DNA of 11,265 nt from Paludibacteraceae bacterium (GTDB lineage Bacteria; Bacteroidota; Bacteroidia; Bacteroidales; Paludibacteraceae): contig JAGCMZ010000045.1 in NCBI GenBank assembly GCA_017646225.1, positions 1-11,265 of the forward strand, given 5' to 3'. Of this stretch, positions 1-6,860 are shown one piece after another; position 1 is the stretch's first letter, and every line of letters begins with the position of its first letter. Below the pieces are notes generated by a model, which did no database searches, was not told where the DNA came from, and worked only from the letters and a program-made list of their open reading frames with translations. A program made the translations under genes and the position numbers.

Positions 1-1
1 C

Positions 2-811
2 GGCGAACTGTTCCGCGAGTACCGCAACGTAACACCGTACAAATTTAACGGCAAAGAACTAGATGCCGAAACAGGCCTTTACTACTACGGTGCTCGCTAC
101 TACAACCCAGGTACCGCCCTTTGGCTCGGCGTAGACCCCTTAGCAAGTAAATACCCCAGCGTGAGTCCGTATGTGTATTGTCACTCCAATCCAATTAATA
201 GAATTGACCCAGATGGAAGAGCTGATTTTTACAAACGTGATGGTGAATATTTTGGAAGTGATGGAAATGATGATTGTAAAATTTATTTATTAAATGAGGA
301 TGAAAATATATATGCAGGCTATAACGTTGAAATAGGCGGTGTAATTCCATCTTCATTAGTGAAGATATTATATGAATCTTCAGAAGAAGTAGATGGTTTA
401 ATTATTCAAAACAGAATAGAGGAAGGTGATGATTATACGATAAGTGAATATCATACTATCGGTCTAAAGAATAATACTAGTGGTTATATATTAGAACCAG
501 GAGGACCATCTACAACAGAATCAAATCAAGACAAACGAATACCAGAGGGTGTATATAATATTAAACCGCATAATGGGAAAATATATCAAAATACATATAA
601 ACTTTATAATTCTGAAGTTCCAGAAAGCAGGGCAATTTTATACCATGCAGGGAATAGACCTGAAGAGACGGCAGGATGTCAGCTTCCAGGAAAAACAAAA
701 GGTAAAGGTTTTGTTGGTAGTAGTGTGAAGGCTCTTAATGAAATAAAGAACTTTATATCATCGCAATCGGGAAACAATATAAAAACAATCATTACCAACC
801 GTATATATTGA
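2..811 (+). CDS. RHS repeat protein, C-terminal end with DUF5675-like toxin tip (5' partial)
   Basis: This is the last 269 codons of an RHS polymorphic-toxin gene whose start lies before the window. The frame is open from base 2. Visible residues 1-73 are the RHS-associated core: FNGKELDAETGLYYYGARYY, then WLGVDPLASKYP, then NPINRIDPDGR. In this family the core ends the shell that encloses the toxin, and the sequence after DPDGR is the variable effector. A linker of about 75 residues follows (DFYKRDGEYFGSDG...). The last ~120 residues resemble DUF5675: RIPEGVYNIKP, then an H-A-G-N motif (His at 644-646), ET-A-G-C (Cys at 677-679) and a helical end. DUF5675 has no biochemical function that I know; the His...Gly-Cys pattern recalls L,D-transpeptidase-like enzymes. 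Base composition turns strongly AT-rich after about base 182, as is usual for exchanged RHS tips. The GTG at 161 lies inside the core and is not the real start. Confidence 0.88.
   Translation, partial: GELFREYRNVTPYKFNGKELDAETGLYYYGARYYNPGTALWLGVDPLASKYPSVSPYVYCHSNPINRIDPDGRADFYKRDGEYFGSDGNDDCKIYLLNEDENIYAGYNVEIGGVIPSSLVKILYESSEEVDGLIIQNRIEEGDDYTISEYHTIGLKNNTSGYILEPGGPSTTESNQDKRIPEGVYNIKPHNGKIYQNTYKLYNSEVPESRAILYHAGNRPEETAGCQLPGKTKGKGFVGSSVKALNEIKNFISSQSGNNIKTIITNRIY
131..181 (+). repeat. RHS core direct repeat, copy 1
   Basis: This 51-base segment, encoding VDPLASKYPSVSPYVYC, matches 1855-1905 at 47 of 51 positions without gaps. It lies in the conserved core immediately before the variable tip, the usual recombination site for RHS tip exchange. 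Confidence 0.9.
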
Positions 812-812
812 T

Positions 813-1391
813 ATGAATAGAATAATATTTTTTAACATACTTCTTGTATTATTTTTTAGTTGTAGTTTGAATAAAAAAATTAGTAAAACTGAGCGGATTG
901 TTAATCTTCAGCAGTCGTATATTGAAAATGATTATCTAAAATTCTTCCATTATTTTCCAAATACCTTTGACTCTTTTGTTGCTATCTATGGGTATGTAGA
1001 AAATGAAGAAGAGACTATTCTTTCTTTTCTATATGATGATGCTTATTATCATATAGAATATTTATTTGAAAATAATAATAGAATAGATATAAATAGTTTC
1101 TTGGAGAAAATATTTTATATTACGCAACACTCATATTGGCAGGCAGATGCTTATAATTACTTTAAAATAAATGTAGAAAAATTATTTGATTGTAGATATG
1201 ATGATTTTATTGATTATTTAAATAGTAAAACAAACAAAGAGTTAGAGGATTTTTGGTTTTTTGTATTAAATGGTCCTCATCCAATAAATAATAGACATCT
1301 TAATTTTATAATAAGATTACAAGAAGATAACCAAGAAAGACAAATAAGGATTATTGAAAAGGTCATGAATAGAATTAAAACAGATGCTTAA
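813..1391 (+). CDS. Putative lipoprotein, candidate immunity protein of the RHS tip
   Basis: The gene encodes a 192-aa protein beginning one base after the toxin stop (TGA-T-ATG), so the two are almost certainly cotranscribed and translationally coupled. Residues 1-16 form a lipoprotein signal peptide: one Arg, a hydrophobic run, then FFSC with Cys17 as the predicted lipidation site. The mature part is acidic, aromatic-rich and probably helical. Landmarks are FHYFPNTFDSF, LYDDAYYHIEYLF, YWQADAYNYF and DFWFFVLNGPHP. From memory this resembles an unnamed protein family common next to toxin genes in Bacteroidetes; I cannot verify that here. Position immediately after an RHS tip is the classical place for the cognate immunity gene. 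An exported lipoprotein would protect the periplasm, which fits a cell-wall-directed toxin. It is AT-rich like the toxin tip, suggesting that they moved as a pair. The immunity role is inferred from position. Confidence 0.75.
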   Translation: MNRIIFFNILLVLFFSCSLNKKISKTERIVNLQQSYIENDYLKFFHYFPNTFDSFVAIYGYVENEEETILSFLYDDAYYHIEYLFENNNRIDINSFLEKIFYITQHSYWQADAYNYFKINVEKLFDCRYDDFIDYLNSKTNKELEDFWFFVLNGPHPINNRHLNFIIRLQEDNQERQIRIIEKVMNRIKTDA

Positions 1392-1496
1392 TGCTTTTAA
1401 TATTTCGGTAGCTTCTCGAAAAATTAAGTTGGGCGTAAACTGACACTATTTATTCTGAAAACAAATGATATCGTATTTAAATTTGAAAGAAAAAAA
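1392..1496. other. Non-coding gap after the immunity candidate
   Basis: This 105-bp AT-rich stretch has no terminator-like hairpin that I can see, and only the weak promoter box at 1478-1485. Together with 1692-2024 it forms a stretch that contains only the 64-aa ORF, the RHS remnant and the palindrome. Confidence 0.5.
1478..1485 (+). promoter_or_regulatory. Possible -7 promoter box (TAAATTTG)
   Basis: The box matches the Bacteroidetes -7 consensus TAnnTTTG. A 3-of-4 match to the -33 TTTG (TCTG at 1454-1457) sits 20 bases upstream. It would start transcripts just before the ATG at 1497. The region is AT-rich, so a chance match is possible. Confidence 0.3.
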
Positions 1497-1691
1497 ATGA
1501 AAAAAAACTGCATGATAAGGGATTTTTACGCCAGCATTGGCAAAGAAATGAACTCCACGGCAAGTGCCATTGCTCTATCGTATCTTAGAAGAAGCGTAGT
1601 ACAAGGTAATGCAGATGCAATACAGGAAATGCAAAAATTAGGCAAAAGGTCCCCTACATCTTTGGGCATCCCTACAAAAAAATGCATCTAG
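1497..1691 (+). CDS. Small orphan ORF, 64 aa, between two RHS remnants
   Basis: I do not recognise this gene. It starts MKKNCMIRDFYA and contains a helical segment, ALSYLRRSVVQGNADAIQEM, whose spacing of small residues faintly recalls one Sel1-like repeat; a single copy is not enough to assign the family. The last ~15 residues (from SPTSLG) look like read-through into unrelated DNA, so this may be the surviving 5' part of a longer gene. It lies after the toxin-immunity pair and before the broken second RHS fragment, where displaced immunity genes of older tips are often found. It could be such a remnant or a chance ORF. An ATG in an A-rich context and a possible promoter box just upstream mildly support expression. 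Confidence 0.35.
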   Translation: MKKNCMIRDFYASIGKEMNSTASAIALSYLRRSVVQGNADAIQEMQKLGKRSPTSLGIPTKKCI

Positions 1692-1717
1692 AATGGTGAA
1701 TGTCTTAACGAACCTAA

Positions 1718-1953
1718 AATAACAGCGAACATCGTTATTTTTACGACCACAAAGACAGGTTGCAAATGACAACGCTTCATGTAAACGGAAATAAGGTTGC
1801 CGAAAATAGCTACAGCTACGATAAGGTAGATGCACCACCGCTTTATGGTTAGGGGTTGACCCGTTAGCAAGTAAATACACCAGCGTGAGTTCGTATGTGT
1901 ATTGTGTGGGAAAAGTATACAGAAAAGGAGGATATTGTCTAGGTGGATATTAA
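1718..1953 (+). pseudogene. Broken second RHS core fragment (orphan tip remnant)
   Basis: Two reading frames must be joined to see the relationship. From 1718 to 1852 one frame reads YFYDHKDRLQMTTLHVNGNK then VAENSYSYDKV before a TAG; this is an RHS YD-repeat. From 1825 a second frame reads TALWLGVDPLASKYTSVSSY then VYC before changing to unrelated residues and ending in TAA at 1951-1953. The second part is the same core segment as at 120-181 of the intact RHS gene. The part between the YD repeat and WLGVD has been deleted and the frame shifted, so it cannot make an RHS protein. Its sequence after VYC differs from the first copy, implying a different former tip. It most likely remains from recombination that replaced or duplicated the 3' end of the RHS gene. 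Confidence 0.75.
1855..1905 (+). repeat. RHS core direct repeat, copy 2 (inside the pseudogene)
   Basis: Direct repeat of 131-181 with four substitutions, in the same orientation and 1,724 bp downstream. Sequence identity stops abruptly at 1905, where the tip would begin, matching the junction of a swapped cassette. The two copies bracket the current toxin tip, the immunity gene and the 64-aa ORF. Confidence 0.9.
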
Positions 1954-1971
1954 CAATATCAATGGGAAGTA

Positions 1972-2011
1972 AAGTAAAACAAGGCAGTCATATGACTGCC
2001 TTGTTTTACTT
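1972..2011. terminator. Perfect 40-bp palindrome, probable bidirectional terminator
   Basis: Two 20-base arms (1972-1991 and 1992-2011) are exact reverse complements with no spacer, centred on CATATG. The GC-rich core (AAGGCAGTCAT) is flanked by AAAAC on one side and GTTTT on the other, so a U-rich 3' side exists on both strands. It starts 14 bases beyond the metG stop (minus strand) and also lies downstream of the RHS remnant (plus strand). It therefore most likely ends both transcripts. Confidence 0.8.
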
Positions 2012-2024
2012 GTATAGGTTGCTA

Positions 2025-4064
2025 TTAGCAAACGCTAACACCGTTGGTCACTTTATCCGATGGACTGATAACCACCAAGCGGCCGTCAGCGTCTTCGGCA
2101 CTAAGTATCATGCCTTGGCTTTCGATGCCTTTTAGTTTACGGGGTGGGAAGTTGGCAATAAAGCAAACTTGTTTTCCTACCAAATCTTCGGGGTTGTAGT
2201 ATTTGGCAATGCCCGATACAATGGTACGCGTGCCCATTCCGTCTTGTATTTTAAATTGCAATAGTTTGTCGGCTTTGGGAACTTTTTGGCATTCTAGTAC
2301 GGTGCCTACTCGAATATCCAACTTCATAAAGTCGTCGAAGGTGGTAGCTTCTTTTACAGCAGCAGGTTGGTAGGCTTGTTTTTCGTTTTCTACCTTGATG
2401 TTGGCCAAACGTTGCATTTGTGCATCGATGGCAGCATCTTCAATTTTTTCGAACAACAATTCGGCAGGAGCAATGGTGCTACCGGTAGCCAACAAATCTA
2501 GGCTGCCTAGATTTTCCCAACTCCATGCTTCTAGTTGCAACAAACCGCGTAATTTAGCCGAACTAAAGGGTAAGAATGGTTCGAATGCAATGGATAGGTT
2601 GGCAGAAATTTGAAGCGCAATGTTCAAAATAGTGCCTACGCGCTCCATATCGGTCTTGGCCAATTTCCAAGGTTCGGTATCGGCAAGGTATTTGTTGCCG
2701 ATGCGTGCTAGGTTCATGGCTTCTTTTTGCGCTTCGCGGAATTTGAAGTTGTTAAGTAGTTGCTCTACTTGTTGTTTAACACCGGTAAATTCTTGCAAGG
2801 TAGTTTGGTCGTACTCGGTAAGTGCACCACGAGCAGGAACTTTGCCTTCAAAATATTTGTGGGTAAGTACCAAGGTGCGGTTTACAAAGTTACCGTAAAT
2901 GGCTACTAGCTCGTTGTTATTGCGGGCTTGGAAATCTTTCCAAGTAAAGTCGTTGTCTTTGGTTTCGGGTGCATTGGCAGTAAGCACGTAGCGCAAAACA
3001 TCTTGTTTGCCTGGAAAATCTACCAAGTATTCGTGCAACCAAACGGCCCAGTTGCGCGAGGTAGAAATTTTATCGCCCTCAAGGTTTAAGAACTCGTTAG
3101 AGGGTACGTTATCGGGCAAAATGTAAGAACCTTCTGCTTTTAGCATGGCAGGGAACACAATGCAGTGGAATACAATGTTGTCTTTGCCAATAAAGTGTAC
3201 CAAGCGGGTTTCGGGGTCTTTCCACCAGGTTTCCCAGGTATCGGGCAATAATTCTTTGGTGTTAGAAATGTAACCGATGGGGGCATCGAACCATACATAA
3301 AGTACTTTGCCTTCGGCTCCTTCTACAGGCACAGGAATACCCCAATCCAAGTCGCGGCTTACGGCACGGGGTTGCAAGCCCATGTCTAACCAGCTTTTGC
3401 ATTGACCGTATACGTTGGGACGCCATTCTTTGTGGTTTTCTAGGATCCATTCGCGTAGCCAAGGTTCGTGTTTGTCTAGGGGTAAGTACCAGTGTTTGGT
3501 TTTTTTAAGGACAGGTGCGCTACCGCTAATGGCCGATTTGGGGTTAATCAAATCAAGGGGCGAAAGCGAGGTGCCACATTTTTCGCATTGGTCGCCGTAG
3601 GCTCCTTCTGCGTGGCAGTGAGGGCATTCGCCGGTAATGTAGCGGTCTGCCAAAAACTGACCTGCTTCTTCGTCGTAGTATTGTTCGCTTTCTTTTTCAA
3701 TAAATTCGCCTTTGTCGTAAAGGGTTTTGAAAAAGTCCGATGCTACACCGTGGTGGGTTTTGCTCGATGTACGCGAATACACATCGAACGAAATACCAAA
3801 ATCTTTGAATGAATCTTTGATAAGGGTATGGTAGCGGTCTACAATATCTTGAGGGGTAACGCCTTCTTTGCGTGCTTTAATGATAATGGGCACACCGTGT
3901 TCGTCAGAACCACCAATAAACAATACGTCTTCGCCTTTTAGTCGAAGGTAGCGTACGTAAATATCGGCAGGAACATACACACCTGCTAAGTGACCAATAT
4001 GAACGGGACCATTGGCGTAGGGAAGTGCCGATGTAACCGTTGTACGTTTAAATTGCTTTGTCAT
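2025..4064 (-). CDS. metG: Methionyl-tRNA synthetase with C-terminal tRNA-binding domain
   Basis: The 679-aa class I enzyme charges tRNA-Met with methionine in the cytoplasm, using ATP. The HIGH signature is HIGH at residues 22-25 and the KMSKS equivalent is KISTS at 332-336. Four cysteines at 147, 150, 160 and 163 (CPHC, CEKC) form the zinc knuckle of the connective domain. WGIPVP at 241-246 and the [10 protein letters not shown] segment near 258-267 line the active site. The anticodon-binding helical domain follows. From about residue 575 ([13 protein letters not shown]) comes the EMAP II/Trbp111-type OB-fold dimerisation and tRNA-binding domain. Length equals the usual bacterial form with this extension, so the gene is intact. 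It is transcribed alone, with a promoter box 20 bases before the ATG and a strong palindromic terminator after the stop. Confidence 0.98.
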   Translation of the reverse strand: MTKQFKRTTVTSALPYANGPVHIGHLAGVYVPADIYVRYLRLKGEDVLFIGGSDEHGVPIIIKARKEGVTPQDIVDRYHTLIKDSFKDFGISFDVYSRTSSKTHHGVASDFFKTLYDKGEFIEKESEQYYDEEAGQFLADRYITGECPHCHAEGAYGDQCEKCGTSLSPLDLINPKSAISGSAPVLKKTKHWYLPLDKHEPWLREWILENHKEWRPNVYGQCKSWLDMGLQPRAVSRDLDWGIPVPVEGAEGKVLYVWFDAPIGYISNTKELLPDTWETWWKDPETRLVHFIGKDNIVFHCIVFPAMLKAEGSYILPDNVPSNEFLNLEGDKISTSRNWAVWLHEYLVDFPGKQDVLRYVLTANAPETKDNDFTWKDFQARNNNELVAIYGNFVNRTLVLTHKYFEGKVPARGALTEYDQTTLQEFTGVKQQVEQLLNNFKFREAQKEAMNLARIGNKYLADTEPWKLAKTDMERVGTILNIALQISANLSIAFEPFLPFSSAKLRGLLQLEAWSWENLGSLDLLATGSTIAPAELLFEKIEDAAIDAQMQRLANIKVENEKQAYQPAAVKEATTFDDFMKLDIRVGTVLECQKVPKADKLLQFKIQDGMGTRTIVSGIAKYYNPEDLVGKQVCFIANFPPRKLKGIESQGMILSAEDADGRLVVISPSDKVTNGVSVC

Positions 4065-4084
4065 AAGTCTTAAATTTTAATCTA

Positions 4085-4092
4085 CAAAGGTA
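4085..4092 (-). promoter_or_regulatory. -7 promoter box for metG
   Basis: Read on the minus strand this is TACCTTTG, an exact match to TAnnTTTG, ending 20 bases before the metG ATG. No clear TTTG is present at the expected -33 position. The 146-bp intergenic region (4065-4210) is AT-rich and also contains the divergent box at 4176-4183. Confidence 0.55.
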
Positions 4093-4175
4093 GAAAATAT
4101 TCACAATAAAGGAAGTATAAATTGCGATTTAATATTCTTTATAGAAAAAATTACATAAGTTATCATTCGTAAAGC

Positions 4176-4183
4176 TATATTTG
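4176..4183 (+). promoter_or_regulatory. -7 promoter box for the PepSY-like/DUF456 operon
   Basis: TATATTTG is an exact match to TAnnTTTG and lies 27 bases before the ATG at 4211. The -33 element is poor (TTAC near 4151). It faces away from the metG promoter, which lies about 85 bases off. Confidence 0.5.
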
Positions 4184-4210
4184 CCTTTATAAACAATAAA
4201 ATGTAAAGTT

Positions 4211-4657
4211 ATGAAAAAGGTATTATTTTTAATGACAGCTATATTAGCCATGGGAACGGCTGCGTATGCAAATGATAGATTGATTCCGTTTGAGCAAATG
4301 CCACAAGAGGCTCAGATTTTTACCAGAAAGTATTTCTCGGCCGATGATCCTTTGTATCGTCAAGCGTACGTAACCTACGATGCAGAGTTGTTTGATTCGT
4401 CATACATGGTGGTATTTACCAATGGCGACGGATTGGAATTTAACAAAAACGGTCAGTGGAAAGATTTTGATTGCCAACAATGCGTGGTGCCTAACGAAAT
4501 TATTCCAGCGCCCATTCAAAGTTATTTGGCAGCAAATTTCCCCGATAAGGCCGTGAAAAAAATAGAGAAAAACCGTCGCAGTTACGAAATTAAATTGGCA
4601 GGTGGTTTGGAACTTGAGTTTGATCTTAACGGCAATTTAGTAGAGTTAGACGACTAA
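4211..4657 (+). CDS. PepSY-like (DUF2874) periplasmic protein
   Basis: The 148-aa protein has a signal peptide (residues 1-20, ending AAYA before NDRL), so it is exported to the periplasm. The mature protein has two similar halves. Each begins with a Pro-containing helix (IPFEQMPQEAQIFTRKYF; IPAPIQSYLAANFPDK) followed by beta strands rich in charged and aromatic residues (YMVVFTNGDGLEFNKNGQW; YEIKLAGGLELEFDLNGNL). That duplicated helix-plus-sheet pattern is typical of PepSY-like proteins of Bacteroidetes. Their molecular role is not established; some relatives are thought to bind or inhibit partners in the periplasm. Cys88 and Cys91 (CQQC) may form a disulfide or bind a metal. The gene is the first of a two-gene operon, with one base between its stop and the next ATG. 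Confidence 0.85.
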   Translation: MKKVLFLMTAILAMGTAAYANDRLIPFEQMPQEAQIFTRKYFSADDPLYRQAYVTYDAELFDSSYMVVFTNGDGLEFNKNGQWKDFDCQQCVVPNEIIPAPIQSYLAANFPDKAVKKIEKNRRSYEIKLAGGLELEFDLNGNLVELDD

Positions 4658-4658
4658 G

Positions 4659-5147
4659 ATGGACATTTTTCTTGTTATATTAGGCGCAATTTGTGTTATC
4701 ATAGGCCTGTTGGGATCCGTTATCCCAATTATTCCAGGAAGTCCTATATCGTACGTGGGCATGTCGCTGTTGTTGTTGGTAGATGGTTGTACGTATACCA
4801 CCACTTACATGCTGGTTATGTTGGGCTTGGTTGTGATAAAACAAGTGTTGGATTATTATATCCCAATATGGGGTATTAAAAAGTACGGTGGTTCCAAGTA
4901 TGGTCAGTGGGGCGGATTGATAGGTTTGTTTTTGGGCTTGCCTTTTCTGCCATGGGGGTTGATAGTTGGGCCTTTCTTAGGAGCGGTAGTTGCAGAAATG
5001 CTAGTTGGTAAAACCGACGAAGAAAGCATACGGGCGGGTGTAGGCTCGCTTATCGGCAATCTATTAAGCATCGTGTTGTCTATCGTTTTATCGGGCGTGA
5101 TGGCTTATAGCTTTTTTGCCGAAGTATACCGGATTTATTTTGGATAA
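4659..5147 (+). CDS. DUF456 family integral membrane protein
   Basis: The 162-aa, highly hydrophobic and glycine-rich protein has about four or five membrane segments. Family signatures are visible: the N-terminal GLLGSVIPIIPGSPISYVG, and the central KKYGGSKYGQWGG followed by a glycine-rich stretch (GLFLGLPFLPWGLIVGPFLG) and AVVAEMLVG. The glycine repeats resemble glycine-zipper packing. The function of DUF456 is unknown to me. It begins one base after the upstream PepSY-like gene, so translation is probably coupled, and a terminator follows 22 bases after its stop. Confidence 0.88.
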   Translation: MDIFLVILGAICVIIGLLGSVIPIIPGSPISYVGMSLLLLVDGCTYTTTYMLVMLGLVVIKQVLDYYIPIWGIKKYGGSKYGQWGGLIGLFLGLPFLPWGLIVGPFLGAVVAEMLVGKTDEESIRAGVGSLIGNLLSIVLSIVLSGVMAYSFFAEVYRIYFG

Positions 5148-5152
5148 ACTAA

Positions 5153-6103
5153 TTATTTCTTGATAAAACGCCACAGTGAGAGTAACTTGCTGTGGCTTTT
5201 TTGTAGGTGGAAGAAAGGCACTTGTTTAGCGCCAAACGATTGGTTGCGTAGGGCGCTTCCTTGAATCATGCTGCCTTCAAAATCGTAGTGCAAGGTTTTG
5301 CCTTGCAAAAACAAAATGGCTTCCCAAACCAACTTGGTTGTGGCTCCCTTGTTGTAGGCATAGTCGGTGTTGAGTGCCAAAACCATGTTGTAAGCGTAGG
5401 TAGCATCCCACACTATCCAAAGGGCAGCTTGCAAATTATTCTCGTTGTCTAAAAGAGCGATGATTTGCCCTTGGTTGCGCGCTTGTGCTGCCTGATGAAG
5501 TTGTTCAAAAACAGCCAGTGGATACAGTATCTTTCTGCCTCTTTTTTGCAAGCATTGCTCGTAAAAATGGTAGAATTCCTGGGGCGATACATCGAGCGAT
5601 ATACGGCACTTGCCCTCTAGCTTTTTGACGTGTCGAAGCCTTTTATCGGGCGACATGCCTGCCCAAATGGCATCGGTATGGGCAATGTTTTCCAATAGGT
5701 AGGTGTAGCGGGTGGTTTGTGCATAACCCTCCCAGTAAAAAGGTTGGTGATTGGTTTGGCTATGGTGAAAGTTTTGTTCCAGGAACTGAAAGTTGAGTGC
5801 TTTTAACTGCTCGATAAAGTAGTTGTAGGCTTTGTTCTCGAAAGAGTATTTGTCGGCAACGGACAGCCCATCGGGATAGAATAAAAACGGACCGCTGAAT
5901 TGGGTTAAACTGGGTTGTACAATTAATTTTTTGCCCCATTTTTGGGTGTACGAGTATACGTAAAAGCCTGCTACCTGCTTTTTGTGCTCAAACAACAGTA
6001 CATCCCAGGGCAGATGGGTAGCATCGAGCCACCACGCTTGCATAAAGAGGGGTATGTCGGTGCGTTGTTCGCACAGTTGACGGTATGTATCTTTCAGGCT
6101 CAT
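5153..6103 (-). CDS. GNAT-fold acyltransferase of the FemAB/BioF2-like type
   Basis: The 316-aa protein starts MSLKDTYRQLCEQ. The frame is open 104 codons further upstream, to 6415, but that part lies antisense to comF and has low-complexity shadow composition, so I chose the ATG at 6101-6103, which also has a promoter box just before it. The N-terminal half (WLDATHLPWDVLLF, then GPFLFYP) and C-terminal half (AALWIVWDATYAYNM, NKGATTKLVWEAI) look like the tandem acetyltransferase folds of FemAB-like proteins. DFEGSMIQG at 274-282 followed by SFGAKQVPFF is a recurrent motif of Bacteroidetes members. FemAB proteins transfer amino acids to peptidoglycan precursors; BioF2-like relatives are mostly uncharacterised, so the substrate is unknown. 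It is convergent with the DUF456 gene (five bases between stops) and divergent from comF. Confidence 0.8.
   Translation of the reverse strand: MSLKDTYRQLCEQRTDIPLFMQAWWLDATHLPWDVLLFEHKKQVAGFYVYSYTQKWGKKLIVQPSLTQFSGPFLFYPDGLSVADKYSFENKAYNYFIEQLKALNFQFLEQNFHHSQTNHQPFYWEGYAQTTRYTYLLENIAHTDAIWAGMSPDKRLRHVKKLEGKCRISLDVSPQEFYHFYEQCLQKRGRKILYPLAVFEQLHQAAQARNQGQIIALLDNENNLQAALWIVWDATYAYNMVLALNTDYAYNKGATTKLVWEAILFLQGKTLHYDFEGSMIQGSALRNQSFGAKQVPFFHLQKSHSKLLSLWRFIKK
5170..5202 (+). terminator. Intrinsic terminator of the 4211-5147 operon, inside the convergent gene
   Basis: GCCACAG (5170-5176) pairs with CTGTGGC (5190-5196). The stem can extend inward by TGAG/CTTG with two wobble pairs to 11 bp, leaving a five-base loop. 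Six T follow (5197-5202). It lies downstream of the DUF456 stop on the plus strand and within the last codons of the minus-strand acyltransferase gene. Confidence 0.75.
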
Positions 6104-6109
6104 CAACTG

Positions 6110-6117
6110 CAAATGTA
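6110..6117 (-). promoter_or_regulatory. -7 promoter box for the acyltransferase gene
   Basis: On the minus strand this is TACATTTG, an exact TAnnTTTG. It ends six bases before the ATG at 6103, so the transcript would have almost no leader. A weak TTGG-like -33 lies near 6139-6143, overlapping the opposing comF promoter. Confidence 0.45.
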
Positions 6118-6129
6118 AACTATTTTGCT

Positions 6130-6137
6130 TACTTTTG
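6130..6137 (+). promoter_or_regulatory. -7 promoter box for comF-birA
   Basis: TACTTTTG matches TAnnTTTG and lies 23 bases before the comF ATG. No clear -33 TTTG is present. The box lies within the region that the opposing promoter (6110-6117, minus) would occupy. Confidence 0.45.
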
Positions 6138-6160
6138 CACCAACTTAATCGTCTTAATTT

Positions 6161-6859
6161 ATGTTTGCGTTGAAAACTTATGCAGTCAGCTTGTTTCGGT
6201 TGCTGTTTCCTAAACTTTGTGTGGTGTGTGGTAGGCCTTTGGTGTGGGGCGAAAAAACCTTGTGTCTGAATTGTTTGTGCGCCATGCCCAGAACGCATTA
6301 CCAACACCAAGTAGATCACCCTGTAGAGCAGTTGTTTTGGGGTAAGTTGCCCATTGAACGTGCCATGGCATGGTGTCATTTTGTAAAAGGAGGTACATTG
6401 CAAACCTTGCTGCATGCCTTAAAGTACCATCGTCGACCCGATGTTGGGGTGGTGTTGGGCAGGCAAATGGCGCTTGAATGTGCTGCTTGGTTACAACCCA
6501 TTGATGCGATAGTGCCCATCGCCTTGCATAACAATCGGTTGCAAAAAAGAGGATACAACCAGGCTGTGTGCATTGCACAAGGTATAGCCAGTGTAATGGA
6601 TGTGCCGGTTTGCTGTGGGGTGTTGGTGCGTTCGGTAGATACCGCAACGCAAACCAAAATGCGCGTATTTGAACGATACGAAAATACGCAGGGTGTTTTT
6701 TCGGTAACGAATGGACATGAGTTAGCCCATAAGCACGTGCTACTAGTAGACGATGTGATTACAACAGGTGCCACTTTGTTGGCAGCAGCACAAACTTTAT
6801 ACAAAGAAATTCCGACGTGTAAAATCAGTATAGCTACCTTGGCGGTGGCATCGGCTTAA
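6161..6859 (+). CDS. comF: ComF family phosphoribosyltransferase-like protein
   Basis: The 232-aa cytoplasmic protein has the two ComF parts. An N-terminal zinc ribbon has Cys20, Cys23, Cys35 and Cys38 (CVVC, CLNC). A type I phosphoribosyltransferase domain follows with KYHRRPDVG near 89-96, the RGYNQA segment at 130-135, TKMRVFERYENTQGVF at 165-180 and the PRPP loop VDDVITTGAT at 196-205. In competent bacteria ComF acts in the uptake and handling of transforming single-stranded DNA, together with helicases; in many Bacteroidetes its role is untested. Length and motifs are complete. It is the first gene of an operon with birA, with one base between the comF stop and the birA ATG. Confidence 0.93.
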   Translation: MFALKTYAVSLFRLLFPKLCVVCGRPLVWGEKTLCLNCLCAMPRTHYQHQVDHPVEQLFWGKLPIERAMAWCHFVKGGTLQTLLHALKYHRRPDVGVVLGRQMALECAAWLQPIDAIVPIALHNNRLQKRGYNQAVCIAQGIASVMDVPVCCGVLVRSVDTATQTKMRVFERYENTQGVFSVTNGHELAHKHVLLVDDVITTGATLLAAAQTLYKEIPTCKISIATLAVASA

Positions 6860-6860
6860 T

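Noticed and set aside
1638..1880. Two minus-strand ORFs of 60 and 80 codons over the RHS relic
   Set aside because: They run antisense to a segment that clearly derives from an RHS gene on the plus strand.
2395..3812. Several plus-strand ORFs of 60-106 codons across metG
   Set aside because: All are antisense to the intact metG coding sequence, have Cys/Ser/Arg-rich shadow composition and no recognisable domain.
6104..6415. 104-codon upstream extension of the acyltransferase reading frame
   Set aside because: It lies antisense to the well-supported comF gene, shows no family similarity, and the ATG at 6103 gives a protein with a normal start and a promoter box just upstream.
6210..6804. Minus-strand ORFs of 75-145 codons within comF
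   Set aside because: They are opposite to conserved comF motifs and overlap each other in different frames, so they are frame shadows.
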